This document shows positions 7,722 to 14,875 of a DNA stretch of 18,219 nucleotides, piece after piece (position 1 is the stretch's first letter; each line of letters begins with the position of its first letter). The translations under genes and the position numbers were made by a program. The notes beneath the pieces were generated by a model. The model saw nothing but the letters and a program-made list of their open reading frames with translations. It did not search any database and was not told where the DNA came from. Source of the stretch: an uncultured Oscillospiraceae bacterium (GTDB lineage: Bacteria; Bacillota; Clostridia; Oscillospirales; Oscillospiraceae); NCBI GenBank assembly GCA_934515035.1, contig CAKSXP010000008.1, forward strand, positions 1 to 18,219, written 5' to 3'.

Positions 7722-8222
7722 ATGAGAATCGCAGACTTTGTCCATGACTCCATCGTCGACGGTCCCGGATTCCGCTTTACCCTGTTCACGCAGGGCTGCC
7801 CCCACCACTGCGAGGGCTGTCATAATCCCCAGACGCACGATCCCGACGGCGGAAAAGAGGTGTCCGTCGATGAGATCATCAGGATCATGCTCTCCAACCC
7901 GCTCACCGACGGACTCACGCTTTCCGGAGGAGACCCGTTCTTCCAGCCGGAGGATTGCGCAGCTGTCGCAAGGGCCGCAAAAGCCCACGGGCTCAATGTA
8001 TGGACATACAGCGGCTGGACATTCGAGCAGCTTCTGCGTGACGGACGCCCCGGTGTGCGCGAGCTGCTCGAGCTTACGGATGTGCTGGTGGACGGGCCGT
8101 TTGTTCTGTCTCAGCGCAGCCTTTCGCTCAAATGGCGCGGCAGCCGCAATCAGCGCCTTATCGACGTTCCGAAAAGTCTCCAGCTGGGCGAGCCCGTACT
8201 CTGGGAAAAAACCGGCGACTGA
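7722..8222 (+). CDS. nrdG: Anaerobic ribonucleotide reductase-activating protein NrdG (radical SAM)
   Basis: 166 residues, usual for NrdG. It binds a 4Fe-4S cluster and S-adenosylmethionine, cleaves the latter reductively and generates the glycyl radical on NrdD. Seen: DSIVDGPGFRFTLFTQGCPHHCEGC, with the C-x3-C-x2-C cluster motif at C26, C30 and C33; then HNPQTHDP; the SAM-binding SGGDPFFQP; and VLVDGPF with the C-terminal RGSRNQRLIDV, all NrdG signatures. The frame also allows a GTG at 7710, but ATG at 7722 gives the standard N-terminus and uses GGAAG (7706-7710) as a modest ribosome site. No separate promoter or NrdR box is visible before it. Its expression therefore depends on the SH3b transcript or on read-through of the nrdD terminator. 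Confidence 0.95.
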   Translation: MRIADFVHDSIVDGPGFRFTLFTQGCPHHCEGCHNPQTHDPDGGKEVSVDEIIRIMLSNPLTDGLTLSGGDPFFQPEDCAAVARAAKAHGLNVWTYSGWTFEQLLRDGRPGVRELLELTDVLVDGPFVLSQRSLSLKWRGSRNQRLIDVPKSLQLGEPVLWEKTGD

Positions 8223-8284
8223 TATTATGTCAACCTGTGCGCTATGACCGCCGTCATAGGCTTGCAGAACCTTTTTACAACGCG

Positions 8285-8319
8285 AGACACCGTATGCGAT
8301 AAAATCGCATACGGTGTCT
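8285..8319. terminator. Perfect 16-bp hairpin between convergent nrdG and icd
   Basis: AGACACCGTATGCGAT (8285-8300) pairs fully with 8304-8319, leaving only three unpaired bases (AAA). On the plus strand TTTG and then T-rich sequence follow; on the minus strand no T-run follows. It begins 63 nt after the nrdG stop and ends 7 nt from the icd stop. It is probably the shared end of both transcripts, intrinsic for nrdG and perhaps only a 3' stabilising hairpin for icd. Confidence 0.72.
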
Positions 8320-8325
8320 TTGTAT

Positions 8326-9525
8326 TCATATTCTGCTTTTTATGGAGGCGATAAACTCTTCGCTGTCGGCGATCCTGCTGACCTCCCCGATATATATCGG
8401 CGCGAGATCCTTTGTCACGACACCGGAGCCTATTGTATCGAGACAGGCCTTCTCCAGCCTTCCGGCGAAATTCTCAAGTTTGGTGATACCGTCGAGCTCT
8501 CCGCGCTTTTTCAGCGCGCCTGTCCATGCAAAGATCGTCGCGACGGGATTCGTCGAGGTTTTTTCACCGTTTCTGTATCTGTACCAGTGCTGTGTCACAG
8601 TCCCGTGCGCCGCCTCATACTCATAGTTTCCGTCCGGCGAGACCAGAACGCTCGTCATCATCGCAAGACTGCCGAAGGCCGTTGAGATCATGTCGCTCAT
8701 AACATCTCCGTCATAATTCTTGAGCGCCCACACAACTCCGCCCTTCGAGCGCACAAGCCGCGCCACCGCATCGTCTATAAGCGTGTAGAAATAGGTTATT
8801 CCCGCCTCTGCGAATCTTTCCGCATATTCCTCGTCATACAGCCGCTGAAAAACCGACTTGAAGACACCGTCGTATTTCTTCATTATGGTGTCCTTGGCCG
8901 AGAACCAGAGGTCCTCTTTCTTTCCAAGCGCGAACTCAAAACAGGCTCGGGCAAAGTTCTCTATCGAATCGTCCTTGTTATAGCATCCCTGGAGCACACC
9001 GGGACCTTCAAAATTGAAAACAGTCTGCCTCTGCTCCGTACCGTCAGCCGCGGTAAACACAAGCTCGGCCTTTCCCGGTCCCTCAATGCGCATCTCCGTG
9101 TCCTTATACAGATCGCCATAGCTGTGACGCGCGACGGTGATCGGCTTTTCCCACGTCGGAATATACGGTCTGAGCCATTTGCAGGGTATCGGCGTGCGGA
9201 ATGTTGTGCCGTCAAGTATCGCGCGGATGGTGCCGTTCGGGCTCTTCCACATCTCATGGAGGCCATATTCCTCCACTCGCTGTGCGTTCGGCGTTATTGT
9301 CGCGCACTTGACGCCAACATGGTGCCGCTTGATGGCCTCCGCCGCCTCCGTTGTTACCGCGTCGCGCGTCGCGTCGCGGTTTTCAAGACCGAGGTCATAA
9401 TACTCGGTCCTGAGCTCGACAAACGGCTCTATCAGCTCCTGCTTTATCATGCGCCACAGAACGCGGGTCATCTCGTCTCCGTCCAGTTCGACGATGGGAT
9501 TTGTCATTTTGATCTTTTCCATCAT
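8326..9525 (-). CDS. icd: NADP-dependent isocitrate dehydrogenase, eukaryotic-like subfamily II
   Basis: 399 residues. It oxidatively decarboxylates isocitrate to 2-oxoglutarate, making NADPH. The sequence resembles homodimeric eukaryotic cytosolic/mitochondrial IDH rather than E. coli Icd. It shows GDEMTRVLW near the N-terminus, YDLGLENRDATRD, VGVKCATITP and KSPNGTIR with the isocitrate-binding Ser, Asn and Arg (S95, N97, R101). ARHSYGD follows, whose Arg133 is equivalent to human IDH1 Arg132. Also present are KYDGVFKSVFQ, LIDDAVAR, KNYDGDVMSD (metal-binding Asp residues), MMTSVLV and EAAHGTVTQHW...TSTNPVATIFAW. It starts at the ATG whose ATGA overlaps the aconitase stop, with GAGAGG just upstream; a second ATG follows immediately. 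It is translationally coupled to aconitase and catalyses the next step. Confidence 0.95.
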   Translation of the reverse strand: MMEKIKMTNPIVELDGDEMTRVLWRMIKQELIEPFVELRTEYYDLGLENRDATRDAVTTEAAEAIKRHHVGVKCATITPNAQRVEEYGLHEMWKSPNGTIRAILDGTTFRTPIPCKWLRPYIPTWEKPITVARHSYGDLYKDTEMRIEGPGKAELVFTAADGTEQRQTVFNFEGPGVLQGCYNKDDSIENFARACFEFALGKKEDLWFSAKDTIMKKYDGVFKSVFQRLYDEEYAERFAEAGITYFYTLIDDAVARLVRSKGGVVWALKNYDGDVMSDMISTAFGSLAMMTSVLVSPDGNYEYEAAHGTVTQHWYRYRNGEKTSTNPVATIFAWTGALKKRGELDGITKLENFAGRLEKACLDTIGSGVVTKDLAPIYIGEVSRIADSEEFIASIKSRI

Positions 9526-11732
9526 TTTTTCCTCTCTGCATACCAGTTCATCAGGCAGCCTGCAAGCAGTATTTCCCGTTCCTGCCCGGTGAGTTCCGGA
9601 AGACGGAAGGTTATGCTTTTGACCCCAAACGCGGTAATGACAAGCGCGGGCACAGTCTCTCCGCCGCTTTCAACAATGCTTCTGATGCCGGGGATATAAA
9701 CGAAGTCTCCGGCCGTATAGTCGAACTCCTCTTCTGTCATCAGCGGGAGCATGCCCCAGTTGATGCAGTTGGAGCGATAGCGCTTTGTGGCGAACTCCCG
9801 GCAGATATTGGCGCTGCCTCCGAGCACGCGCTGGCAGGACGCCGCCTGCTCACGCGCGCTGCCGTCGCCGGGCATCGTTGCGTATATGACGGAGCCGATG
9901 TGCGTTTTGTCGAGAACGTCCGCGCCTAGCTCCGCGCGCTCCAGCGCCGAGAGTATCTCCTCATCGGGAACCCCGTTCCGGCGCGACGACTCCAGTTCCG
10001 CCGTTCTTTCCGTACGTCCGACATATTCCGGGTCCCGGCGCGAAAGAGTGAACCGGGCAAGCTTTATCGGATTGGAACGGTAGCTCGAGGTCTCTCCGGA
10101 GGGTATCAGTTCGTCCGTCGTTGTCACGGGGTCGTGGATGACGCTGTCCAGACGCATGAGCAGATTTTCGGACAGCGCCGGTATTTCGGGCCACGCGGTT
10201 ATATTGGGGCCGTAACGCAGTTCCGCGCCCTCCTCCGGCTTTCCGAAGCCGAAGTAAACGCGCCTGCGGTATACGCCGCCGTCAAAGGCACTGCCTGACG
10301 GTGCGGGAGGCGTGTAATCGATGTCCGCGGCGGAGGTCAGTATCCCGCCGTTTGCCGCAGTTGCGGCGATGCTTCGCGTATCCATGAGGATGACGGACGC
10401 TATCTGGCTGTCAGACGGCTTGCTGCGCGTCGTGTGGCGGATGGAGACTGCATCGTTGGCAGGCACATCTCCCGCGCCGAAGCAGGGGCCGCAGAAGCAG
10501 GGCTTGAACGCTGCTCCGCTTTCCATCAGCGACTGCTGAACACCGTTTCTGATAAGCTCAAGGTTGACCGGTATACTGGACGGGTATACAGACAACGAGA
10601 AATATCCGTTTCCGGCACTTTTCCCCTCGAGTATCGCAGCGGCCTCCGCTATGTTGTCATACATTCCGCCAGCGCAGCCCGCGATGATTCCCTGGTCAAC
10701 GACCAGCTTTCCGTTGCGCAGCTTGTCGCACAGATGCAGCGAAACGCCGCCGGAGAGGCTCTTTTCCGCCTCCTGCTCGCACCGGCGCAGGATATCTCCC
10801 GCGTTTGCGGAGAGCTCCCGTATCGTGAAAGCCTTCGACGGGTGGAACGGGAGCGCCGCCATCGGCTCCACCGCCGAAAGGTCTATCTCTATCATGCGGT
10901 CATAAACAGCACCGTCAGTCGCGCGCAGGGACTTATAATCCTCCGCTCTGCCGTGTGCTGCAAAGTATTCCTCGGTCTTTTCGTCCGTTTCCCAGATGGA
11001 GCTGAGACAGGCCGTTTCCGTCGTCATGACGTCGATGCCTATCCTGTAATCCATCGGCAGGCCGCCGAGCCCCGGCCCGGCAAATTCCAGGACTCTGTTC
11101 TTGACAAAGCCGTTGTCATACACCGCGCCGCAGAGGGCTATCGCAACATCGTGCGGGCCGACGCCGCGGTTCGGTGTGCCCGTCAGCCAGACGAGCACGA
11201 CCTCGGGCGCGGCAACATCATAAGTATTCTCAAGCAGCTGACGCACGATCTCGGGGCCGCCCTCGCCGATGCCCATCGTGCCAAGCGCGCCATAGCGCGT
11301 GTGGCTGTCGCTGCCGAGTATCATACGGCCGACGCCGGACATCATCTCGCGCGCATACTGGTGGATGACGGCGACATTGGCGGGAACATATATGCCGCCG
11401 TATTTTCTTGCGGCGGAAAGCCCGAACACATGGTCGTCTTCGTTTATTGTTCCGCCGACGGCGCAGAGGCTGTTGTGGCAGTTCGTCATGACATACGGCA
11501 CCGGAAAACGCTCCAGTCCGCTGGCTTTGGCCGTCTGTATGATCCCGACATAGGTTATATCGTGCGAGATAAGGCTGTCAAAGCGTATCTCCATGCGTGC
11601 CGGATCGGCGGAAGCGTCATGCGCCCGCATTATCTGATATGCCATCGTTTTCTCACGTCCGCCAGCGTCCGGCCCGCATGGCACCGGGCAGCCGTTTTTC
11701 AGCATGACCGTCTGGCTGTTAAGCTTTATCAT
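9522..11732 (-). CDS. Aconitate hydratase (compact clostridial/Aquifex-type aconitase)
   Basis: 736 residues, shorter than AcnA (about 890). It should isomerise citrate to isocitrate. The three 4Fe-4S ligands are recognisable: C353 in IIAGCAGGMYDN, which replaces the usual SCTNSS-type motif, and C414 and C417 in CFCGPCFGAGD. GSDSHTRYG (140-148) matches the GTDSHT active-site motif. The C-terminal swivel domain has PGDGSAREQAA (R628, usually SSRE) and CREFATKRYRSNCINWGMLPL, as in aconitases. ATG at 11732 follows an AGAGG ribosome site by seven bases. Position upstream of and overlapping isocitrate dehydrogenase, and divergent from citrate synthase, makes citrate the expected substrate. Because the motifs diverge, some uncertainty remains against other aconitase-family hydrolyases such as homoaconitase. 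Confidence 0.9.
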   Translation of the reverse strand: MIKLNSQTVMLKNGCPVPCGPDAGGREKTMAYQIMRAHDASADPARMEIRFDSLISHDITYVGIIQTAKASGLERFPVPYVMTNCHNSLCAVGGTINEDDHVFGLSAARKYGGIYVPANVAVIHQYAREMMSGVGRMILGSDSHTRYGALGTMGIGEGGPEIVRQLLENTYDVAAPEVVLVWLTGTPNRGVGPHDVAIALCGAVYDNGFVKNRVLEFAGPGLGGLPMDYRIGIDVMTTETACLSSIWETDEKTEEYFAAHGRAEDYKSLRATDGAVYDRMIEIDLSAVEPMAALPFHPSKAFTIRELSANAGDILRRCEQEAEKSLSGGVSLHLCDKLRNGKLVVDQGIIAGCAGGMYDNIAEAAAILEGKSAGNGYFSLSVYPSSIPVNLELIRNGVQQSLMESGAAFKPCFCGPCFGAGDVPANDAVSIRHTTRSKPSDSQIASVILMDTRSIAATAANGGILTSAADIDYTPPAPSGSAFDGGVYRRRVYFGFGKPEEGAELRYGPNITAWPEIPALSENLLMRLDSVIHDPVTTTDELIPSGETSSYRSNPIKLARFTLSRRDPEYVGRTERTAELESSRRNGVPDEEILSALERAELGADVLDKTHIGSVIYATMPGDGSAREQAASCQRVLGGSANICREFATKRYRSNCINWGMLPLMTEEEFDYTAGDFVYIPGIRSIVESGGETVPALVITAFGVKSITFRLPELTGQEREILLAGCLMNWYAERKK

Positions 11733-11780
11733 ATGTGCACCTCTCCGATCGGCAGCGCATGCTGCCTTTAGTTTCTCTGA

Positions 11781-11808
11781 ATTATAACATATAAATATCG
11801 TTTCGCAA
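11781..11808 (-). promoter_or_regulatory. Promoter of the aconitase-isocitrate dehydrogenase operon
   Basis: On the minus strand TTGCGA (11808-11803), a 16-nt spacer and perfect TATAAT (11786-11781) lie 48 bp before the aconitase start codon. The region is strongly AT-rich compared with the flanking genes. Confidence 0.72.
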
Positions 11809-11832
11809 CACTAAATGCAGGAATATTAATAA

Positions 11833-11917
11833 ATATTGCAAAAATCGATAATTTTCGACCTCTGTTTTGCCGGTATGCCGTCATATTTGCATAATGTTAA
11901 AATTAAACTTGCAATAT
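11833..11917. repeat. Separated inverted repeat ATATTGCAA / TTGCAATAT in the divergent control region
   Basis: ATATTGCAA (11833-11841) recurs inverted as TTGCAATAT (11909-11917), with centres 76 nt apart. A related ATATTTGCAT lies between them (about 11883-11892). The right copy covers the -35 of the citrate synthase promoter; the left copy is 24 bp upstream of the aconitase -35. These could be sites of a shared regulator. CcpC-type control of citrate genes is known in Bacillus, but these are not clear CcpC boxes. Confidence 0.4.
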
Positions 11918-11937
11918 CTGTTCTTCTCCTCTATAAT
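11909..11937 (+). promoter_or_regulatory. Promoter of citrate synthase
   Basis: TTGCAA (11909-11914), a 17-nt spacer and perfect TATAAT (11932-11937) end 32 bp before the start codon. The leader is only about 26 nt and contains the ribosome site AAGGAG. Confidence 0.8.
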
Positions 11938-11969
11938 GAAGCTAATCATTTTCCAAGGAGCGCTGATCA

Positions 11970-13334
11970 ATGGATATTTCCAATGAAGTTTTAAGAGATT
12001 ACGTCAGTTCGCTGAGCGCCGATCTGCAAAATGAATACACCATAGACTACAACGCATACAGGCGTCAGGACATAAAGCGCGGTCTGCGCAACAGCGACGG
12101 CACCGGCGTTATCATCGGCGTGACCAAGATAGGCAGCGTTCAGGGCTACCTTGTCGAGGACGGCGCGCGTCTGCCTCAGCCCGGCCATCTTTACTACCGT
12201 GGCTATGACATCATCGATGTCATCGAGCAGCATGTCGGCGACGGCACATTCGGCTATGAAGAGGTGGCCTACCTTCTGCTCATGGGCAAGCTGCCTACAA
12301 GAGAGCAGTTCAGGCGCTTTGACACCGTGCTTTCCGCCGCGCGCCAGCTGCCGAAGGATTTTACCGAGGACATGATAATCAAGGCTCCCAGCCAGAACAT
12401 CATGAACAAGCTCGCCCGAAGCGTCCTCGCTCTGTACTCCTATGACGACAATCCGGACGACACCTCGATAGAAAACATGCTCCGGCAGTCGATCGAGCTT
12501 ATCGGGCGCTTCCCCGTCATCGTGGCCAACGCCTATGCCGTCAAGCGCCATCATTATGACGGAAAGTCTCTTTATTTACATATCCCGAAAGAAAATCTAT
12601 CCGTTTCGGAGAACTTTCTGCGCATGCTGCGCAAGGACAAGAGCTATACCCGCGAGGAAGCGCGTCTGCTTGACATGATGCTGATGCTCCACGCCGAGCA
12701 CGGCGGCGGCAACAACTCCGCTTTTGCCTGTCGCGTTCTCTCCTCCTCCGGCACGGACACATACAGCGCCATTGCCGCGGCCGTAGGTTCGCTGAAGGGG
12801 CCGCTTCACGGCGGCGCGAACAAAAAGGTAATGGATATGTTCGACGATATCAAAGCTCATGTCAGCGATGTGAAGGATGACGACGAGATCCGCGCCTATC
12901 TCGGCAAAATACTCGACGGCGAGGCAAACGACCGTTCCGGCAAGATATACGGCCTCGGCCACGCGGTTTATACTCTGTCCGATCCACGCGCCGAAATGCT
13001 CAAAAAATATGCCGGAGGCATGGCCGTTATCAAGGACAGGGAGGACGATTTTGCCCTGCTCGAGAGCATCGAGCGCGTCGGCATCCCCCTGGTCATGGAG
13101 CGCAAGGGACTCACCATCCCGATGTGTTCCAACGTCGATCTGTATTCCGGCCTTGTTTATTCCATGCTCGGCATCCCCGAGGATCTCTATACTCCGCTGT
13201 TTGCCATCGCGCGCATAGCCGGCTGGTGCGCACACCGCATCGAGGAAGTCGTCTCCGGCGGCCGCATCATGCGTCCCGCGTTCCGTTCCGCGATCACCAA
13301 GACAAAATATGTACCCATCAGCGAGAGAGGCTGA
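11970..13334 (+). CDS. Citrate synthase (Si type)
   Basis: 454 residues. It condenses acetyl-CoA and oxaloacetate to citrate. The catalytic triad of Si-citrate synthases is visible: H280 in GPLHGGANKKV, H331 in YGLGHAVYTLSDPRA, and D390 in CSNVDLYSGLVYSMLGIP. HAEHGGGNNSAFACRVLSSSGTD precedes the first His, as in the family, and RIMRPAFRS near the C-terminus contains substrate-binding Arg residues. An N-terminal extension of about 45 residues precedes the core, as in the longer clostridial forms. This is not a Re-citrate synthase, which belongs to the unrelated isopropylmalate synthase family used by some clostridia. The start is set by AAGGAG (11955-11960). It diverges from the aconitase operon, giving all three steps from acetyl-CoA to 2-oxoglutarate at one locus. 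The symbol citZ or gltA would depend on the genome's convention. Confidence 0.95.
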   Translation: MDISNEVLRDYVSSLSADLQNEYTIDYNAYRRQDIKRGLRNSDGTGVIIGVTKIGSVQGYLVEDGARLPQPGHLYYRGYDIIDVIEQHVGDGTFGYEEVAYLLLMGKLPTREQFRRFDTVLSAARQLPKDFTEDMIIKAPSQNIMNKLARSVLALYSYDDNPDDTSIENMLRQSIELIGRFPVIVANAYAVKRHHYDGKSLYLHIPKENLSVSENFLRMLRKDKSYTREEARLLDMMLMLHAEHGGGNNSAFACRVLSSSGTDTYSAIAAAVGSLKGPLHGGANKKVMDMFDDIKAHVSDVKDDDEIRAYLGKILDGEANDRSGKIYGLGHAVYTLSDPRAEMLKKYAGGMAVIKDREDDFALLESIERVGIPLVMERKGLTIPMCSNVDLYSGLVYSMLGIPEDLYTPLFAIARIAGWCAHRIEEVVSGGRIMRPAFRSAITKTKYVPISERG

Positions 13335-13358
13335 CGGCAGTTTCTCCTGTTATACCGG

Positions 13359-13400
13359 CAAAACCCGTCCGCACAGTCATAACTGTGCGGACGGGTTTTG
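13359..13400. terminator. Bidirectional terminator between citrate synthase and the NTF2-like gene
   Basis: A perfect 19-bp stem at 13359-13377 (core ACCCGTCCGCACAGT) pairs with 13382-13400 around the tetraloop CATA. The outer part is an A-run on the left and a T-run on the right, so a U-tract is produced in both directions. It ends seven bases before the convergent gene's stop codon at 13408. Confidence 0.92.
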
Positions 13401-13407
13401 TCGTCTT

Positions 13408-13740
13408 TTATGCGGGCCTTATTACCAGCTCCTGTATCAGGCCGTTCTGGGGATCATAATTCAGTATCGTAGCAACGGCATGGATTATGATTCCGCCGTA
13501 GCTTATATAGAGGTTCACATTCCGCTCATCCTGGATCACGGGATCCATAGCATAAAGATTCTGGATGATGAACTTGTTGTGATAGAACATCTCTATCGCG
13601 CGCCGGCCGTAAACATGATAGTTTTCCTTCCCGGCATAGCCCGGGCAGTAGTCAAAGCAGCGGCTCTCATCCGCAAAGCACTTTGACAGCCCGATATAGT
13701 CCCTTTTTACCATTGCGTTTGCAAAATCGGATATAAGCAT
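13408..13740 (-). CDS. Small NTF2-like (SnoaL/ketosteroid-isomerase fold) protein
   Basis: 110 residues. The pattern of an N-terminal helix (ISDFANAMVKRDYIGLSKCFADES), an aromatic strand with YGRRAIEMFYHNKF, and long beta strands towards the end (VNLYISYGGIIIHAVATI) suggests the NTF2-like cone fold. That fold is used by small isomerases, dehydratases and binding proteins. This is a fold-level guess from sequence pattern; no catalytic residue can be assigned. The protein is Cys- and Tyr-rich near FDYCPGYAG. AGGAGG, seven bases before the ATG, overlaps the stop region of the upstream short-chain dehydrogenase 12 nt away, so the two are one operon and may act on the same substrate. Confidence 0.68.
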   Translation of the reverse strand: MLISDFANAMVKRDYIGLSKCFADESRCFDYCPGYAGKENYHVYGRRAIEMFYHNKFIIQNLYAMDPVIQDERNVNLYISYGGIIIHAVATILNYDPQNGLIQELVIRPA

Positions 13741-13752
13741 ACCGGTGCCTCC

Positions 13753-14532
13753 TTAATATACCTTTTCGGAATTGAGCAGCGCATCGGTACCGCCGTCCAC
13801 AAACAGGATTATCCCGTTGATGCCGTGCGCCTCGGGCGAGACAAGAAACGCTATCGCATTCGCAATGTCAAGCGGATCCATCAGATTGCCCGTATCATAG
13901 TTTATGGGAACGGGGATAGCATCCACCGCCGCGCGGTATTCAGGCTTGAGCGCATCGACCATCGCGGTGTGAACATTGCCGGGAGCAACGGCGTTTACTC
14001 TCACGCCGCGCGCGCCCCAGTCGGCGGATATGCGCCTTGCCCAGCGGGCGAGAGCATATTTCGTCGCCGCATAAAAAGCATGCGCGTCCGCGGGGTCCAC
14101 ATCCTTGACGAGCTTGAGTATTCTCTCCTCGCTGGCCTGGTTATTCAGCAGGCCGACAACGTCCATACGGGCGGAGCCCTGTGCTATCGTGTTCGACGAG
14201 GTCACAACGCAGCAGCCGCGGCGCTCCTCCAGAAGGTCAAACACCTCTTCGGCCATTATCATGGCGCCGAAATAGTTCAGCGATATGATGAGCGGGATGT
14301 TGCCGCACTGCGCGGAAACGCCTGCATTGCATACCATTCCGTCCAGTCCGTCGGGGCACATTTCGTGAAGCTCCCTGGACGCCTGAAGCCGGCCCTCCAT
14401 TGTCGCAAGATTTGCGCAGATGTCGCCGTCTTTCATATCTATATTTATAACCTTATGGCCGCGCTCGGCAAGAAGCTGACGGGTCCTGAGCCCGATGCCG
14501 CTTGAAGCGCCGGTGATCGCATATATTCCCAT
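13753..14532 (-). CDS. Short-chain dehydrogenase/reductase, 3-alpha-hydroxysteroid dehydrogenase/carbonyl reductase-like
   Basis: 259 residues, a classical SDR that moves hydride between NAD(P)H and a carbonyl or alcohol. Seen: the dinucleotide motif TGASSGIG (7-14), an acidic residue at the end of the second strand ([10 protein letters not shown], favouring NAD), CNAGVSAQ (68-75), Ser at 112/113 and the Y154-x3-K158 catalytic pair (YAATK). [14 protein letters not shown] and [12 protein letters not shown] complete the fold. The NYFGA block, the short second half and the C-terminal pattern resemble the 3-alpha-hydroxysteroid dehydrogenase/carbonyl reductase branch, but the substrate is unknown. 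GGAGG stands seven bases before the start. It is first of a two-gene operon with the NTF2-like protein. Confidence 0.9.
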   Translation of the reverse strand: MGIYAITGASSGIGLRTRQLLAERGHKVINIDMKDGDICANLATMEGRLQASRELHEMCPDGLDGMVCNAGVSAQCGNIPLIISLNYFGAMIMAEEVFDLLEERRGCCVVTSSNTIAQGSARMDVVGLLNNQASEERILKLVKDVDPADAHAFYAATKYALARWARRISADWGARGVRVNAVAPGNVHTAMVDALKPEYRAAVDAIPVPINYDTGNLMDPLDIANAIAFLVSPEAHGINGIILFVDGGTDALLNSEKVY

Positions 14533-14875
14533 CTCGTTTCCTCCTTTGTCTGTTTTATATAGTTTACTCTGCGGAAGATAAGATGTAAATTAGACAAAAA
14601 CACAAATCTTCTTTTCCGAAAAATCTATTATTGTCTAAATTAAAGTTTAAACTTTCACTATCGGCTTTTTCAGAATTGCTTGCCAATTAACTATCAAAAA
14701 ATCCAGTTATATTGCGTTATTCTGGCCGAAACAGTACAACTTATCCAAAATTCGCGCTTTTATAAAATTCTTCCGTAAAATGACGGGAGCCGAACATATG
14801 CCGGACGGTTGTTATTGTCTGACGGTCAGCCTTATGATATAATGACGATCTATAATATGAAAAAGGAGCTGCAAT
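14533..14875. other. AT-rich 343-bp divergent intergenic region
   Basis: No gene or RNA was recognised here. It holds a perfect 14-nt palindrome AAAGTTTAAACTTT (14642-14655); an 8-bp inverted repeat TTAGACAA (14590-14597) and TTGTCTAA (14631-14638); CTGACGGTCAG (14819-14829), a near palindrome beside the -35 of the rightward promoter; and that promoter at 14815-14843. Minus-strand TATATA about 30 bp upstream of the SDR start is a possible -10, but it lacks a convincing -35. Confidence 0.6.
14815..14843 (+). promoter_or_regulatory. Promoter of the DUF308 / HD-GYP-like / SLH operon
   Basis: TTGTCT (14815-14820), a 17-nt spacer and a perfect TATAAT (14838-14843) lie 32 bp before the start codon at 14876. 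CTGACGGTCAG overlaps the edge of the -35 and could be an operator. A second TATAAT at 14851-14856 has no good -35. Confidence 0.75.

Noticed and set aside
10434..11771. A 445-codon plus-strand open frame opposite aconitase
   Set aside because: Arg/Ala/His-rich composition with no family signature; it lies wholly within the antisense of a well-supported aconitase gene and spans its start and promoter side.
6825..11815. An 11-nt match, GCAACACTAAA, at 6825-6835 and 11805-11815, both upstream of genes
   Set aside because: Dozens of repeated 11-mers are expected by chance in an 18-kb window, and the positions relative to promoters differ.
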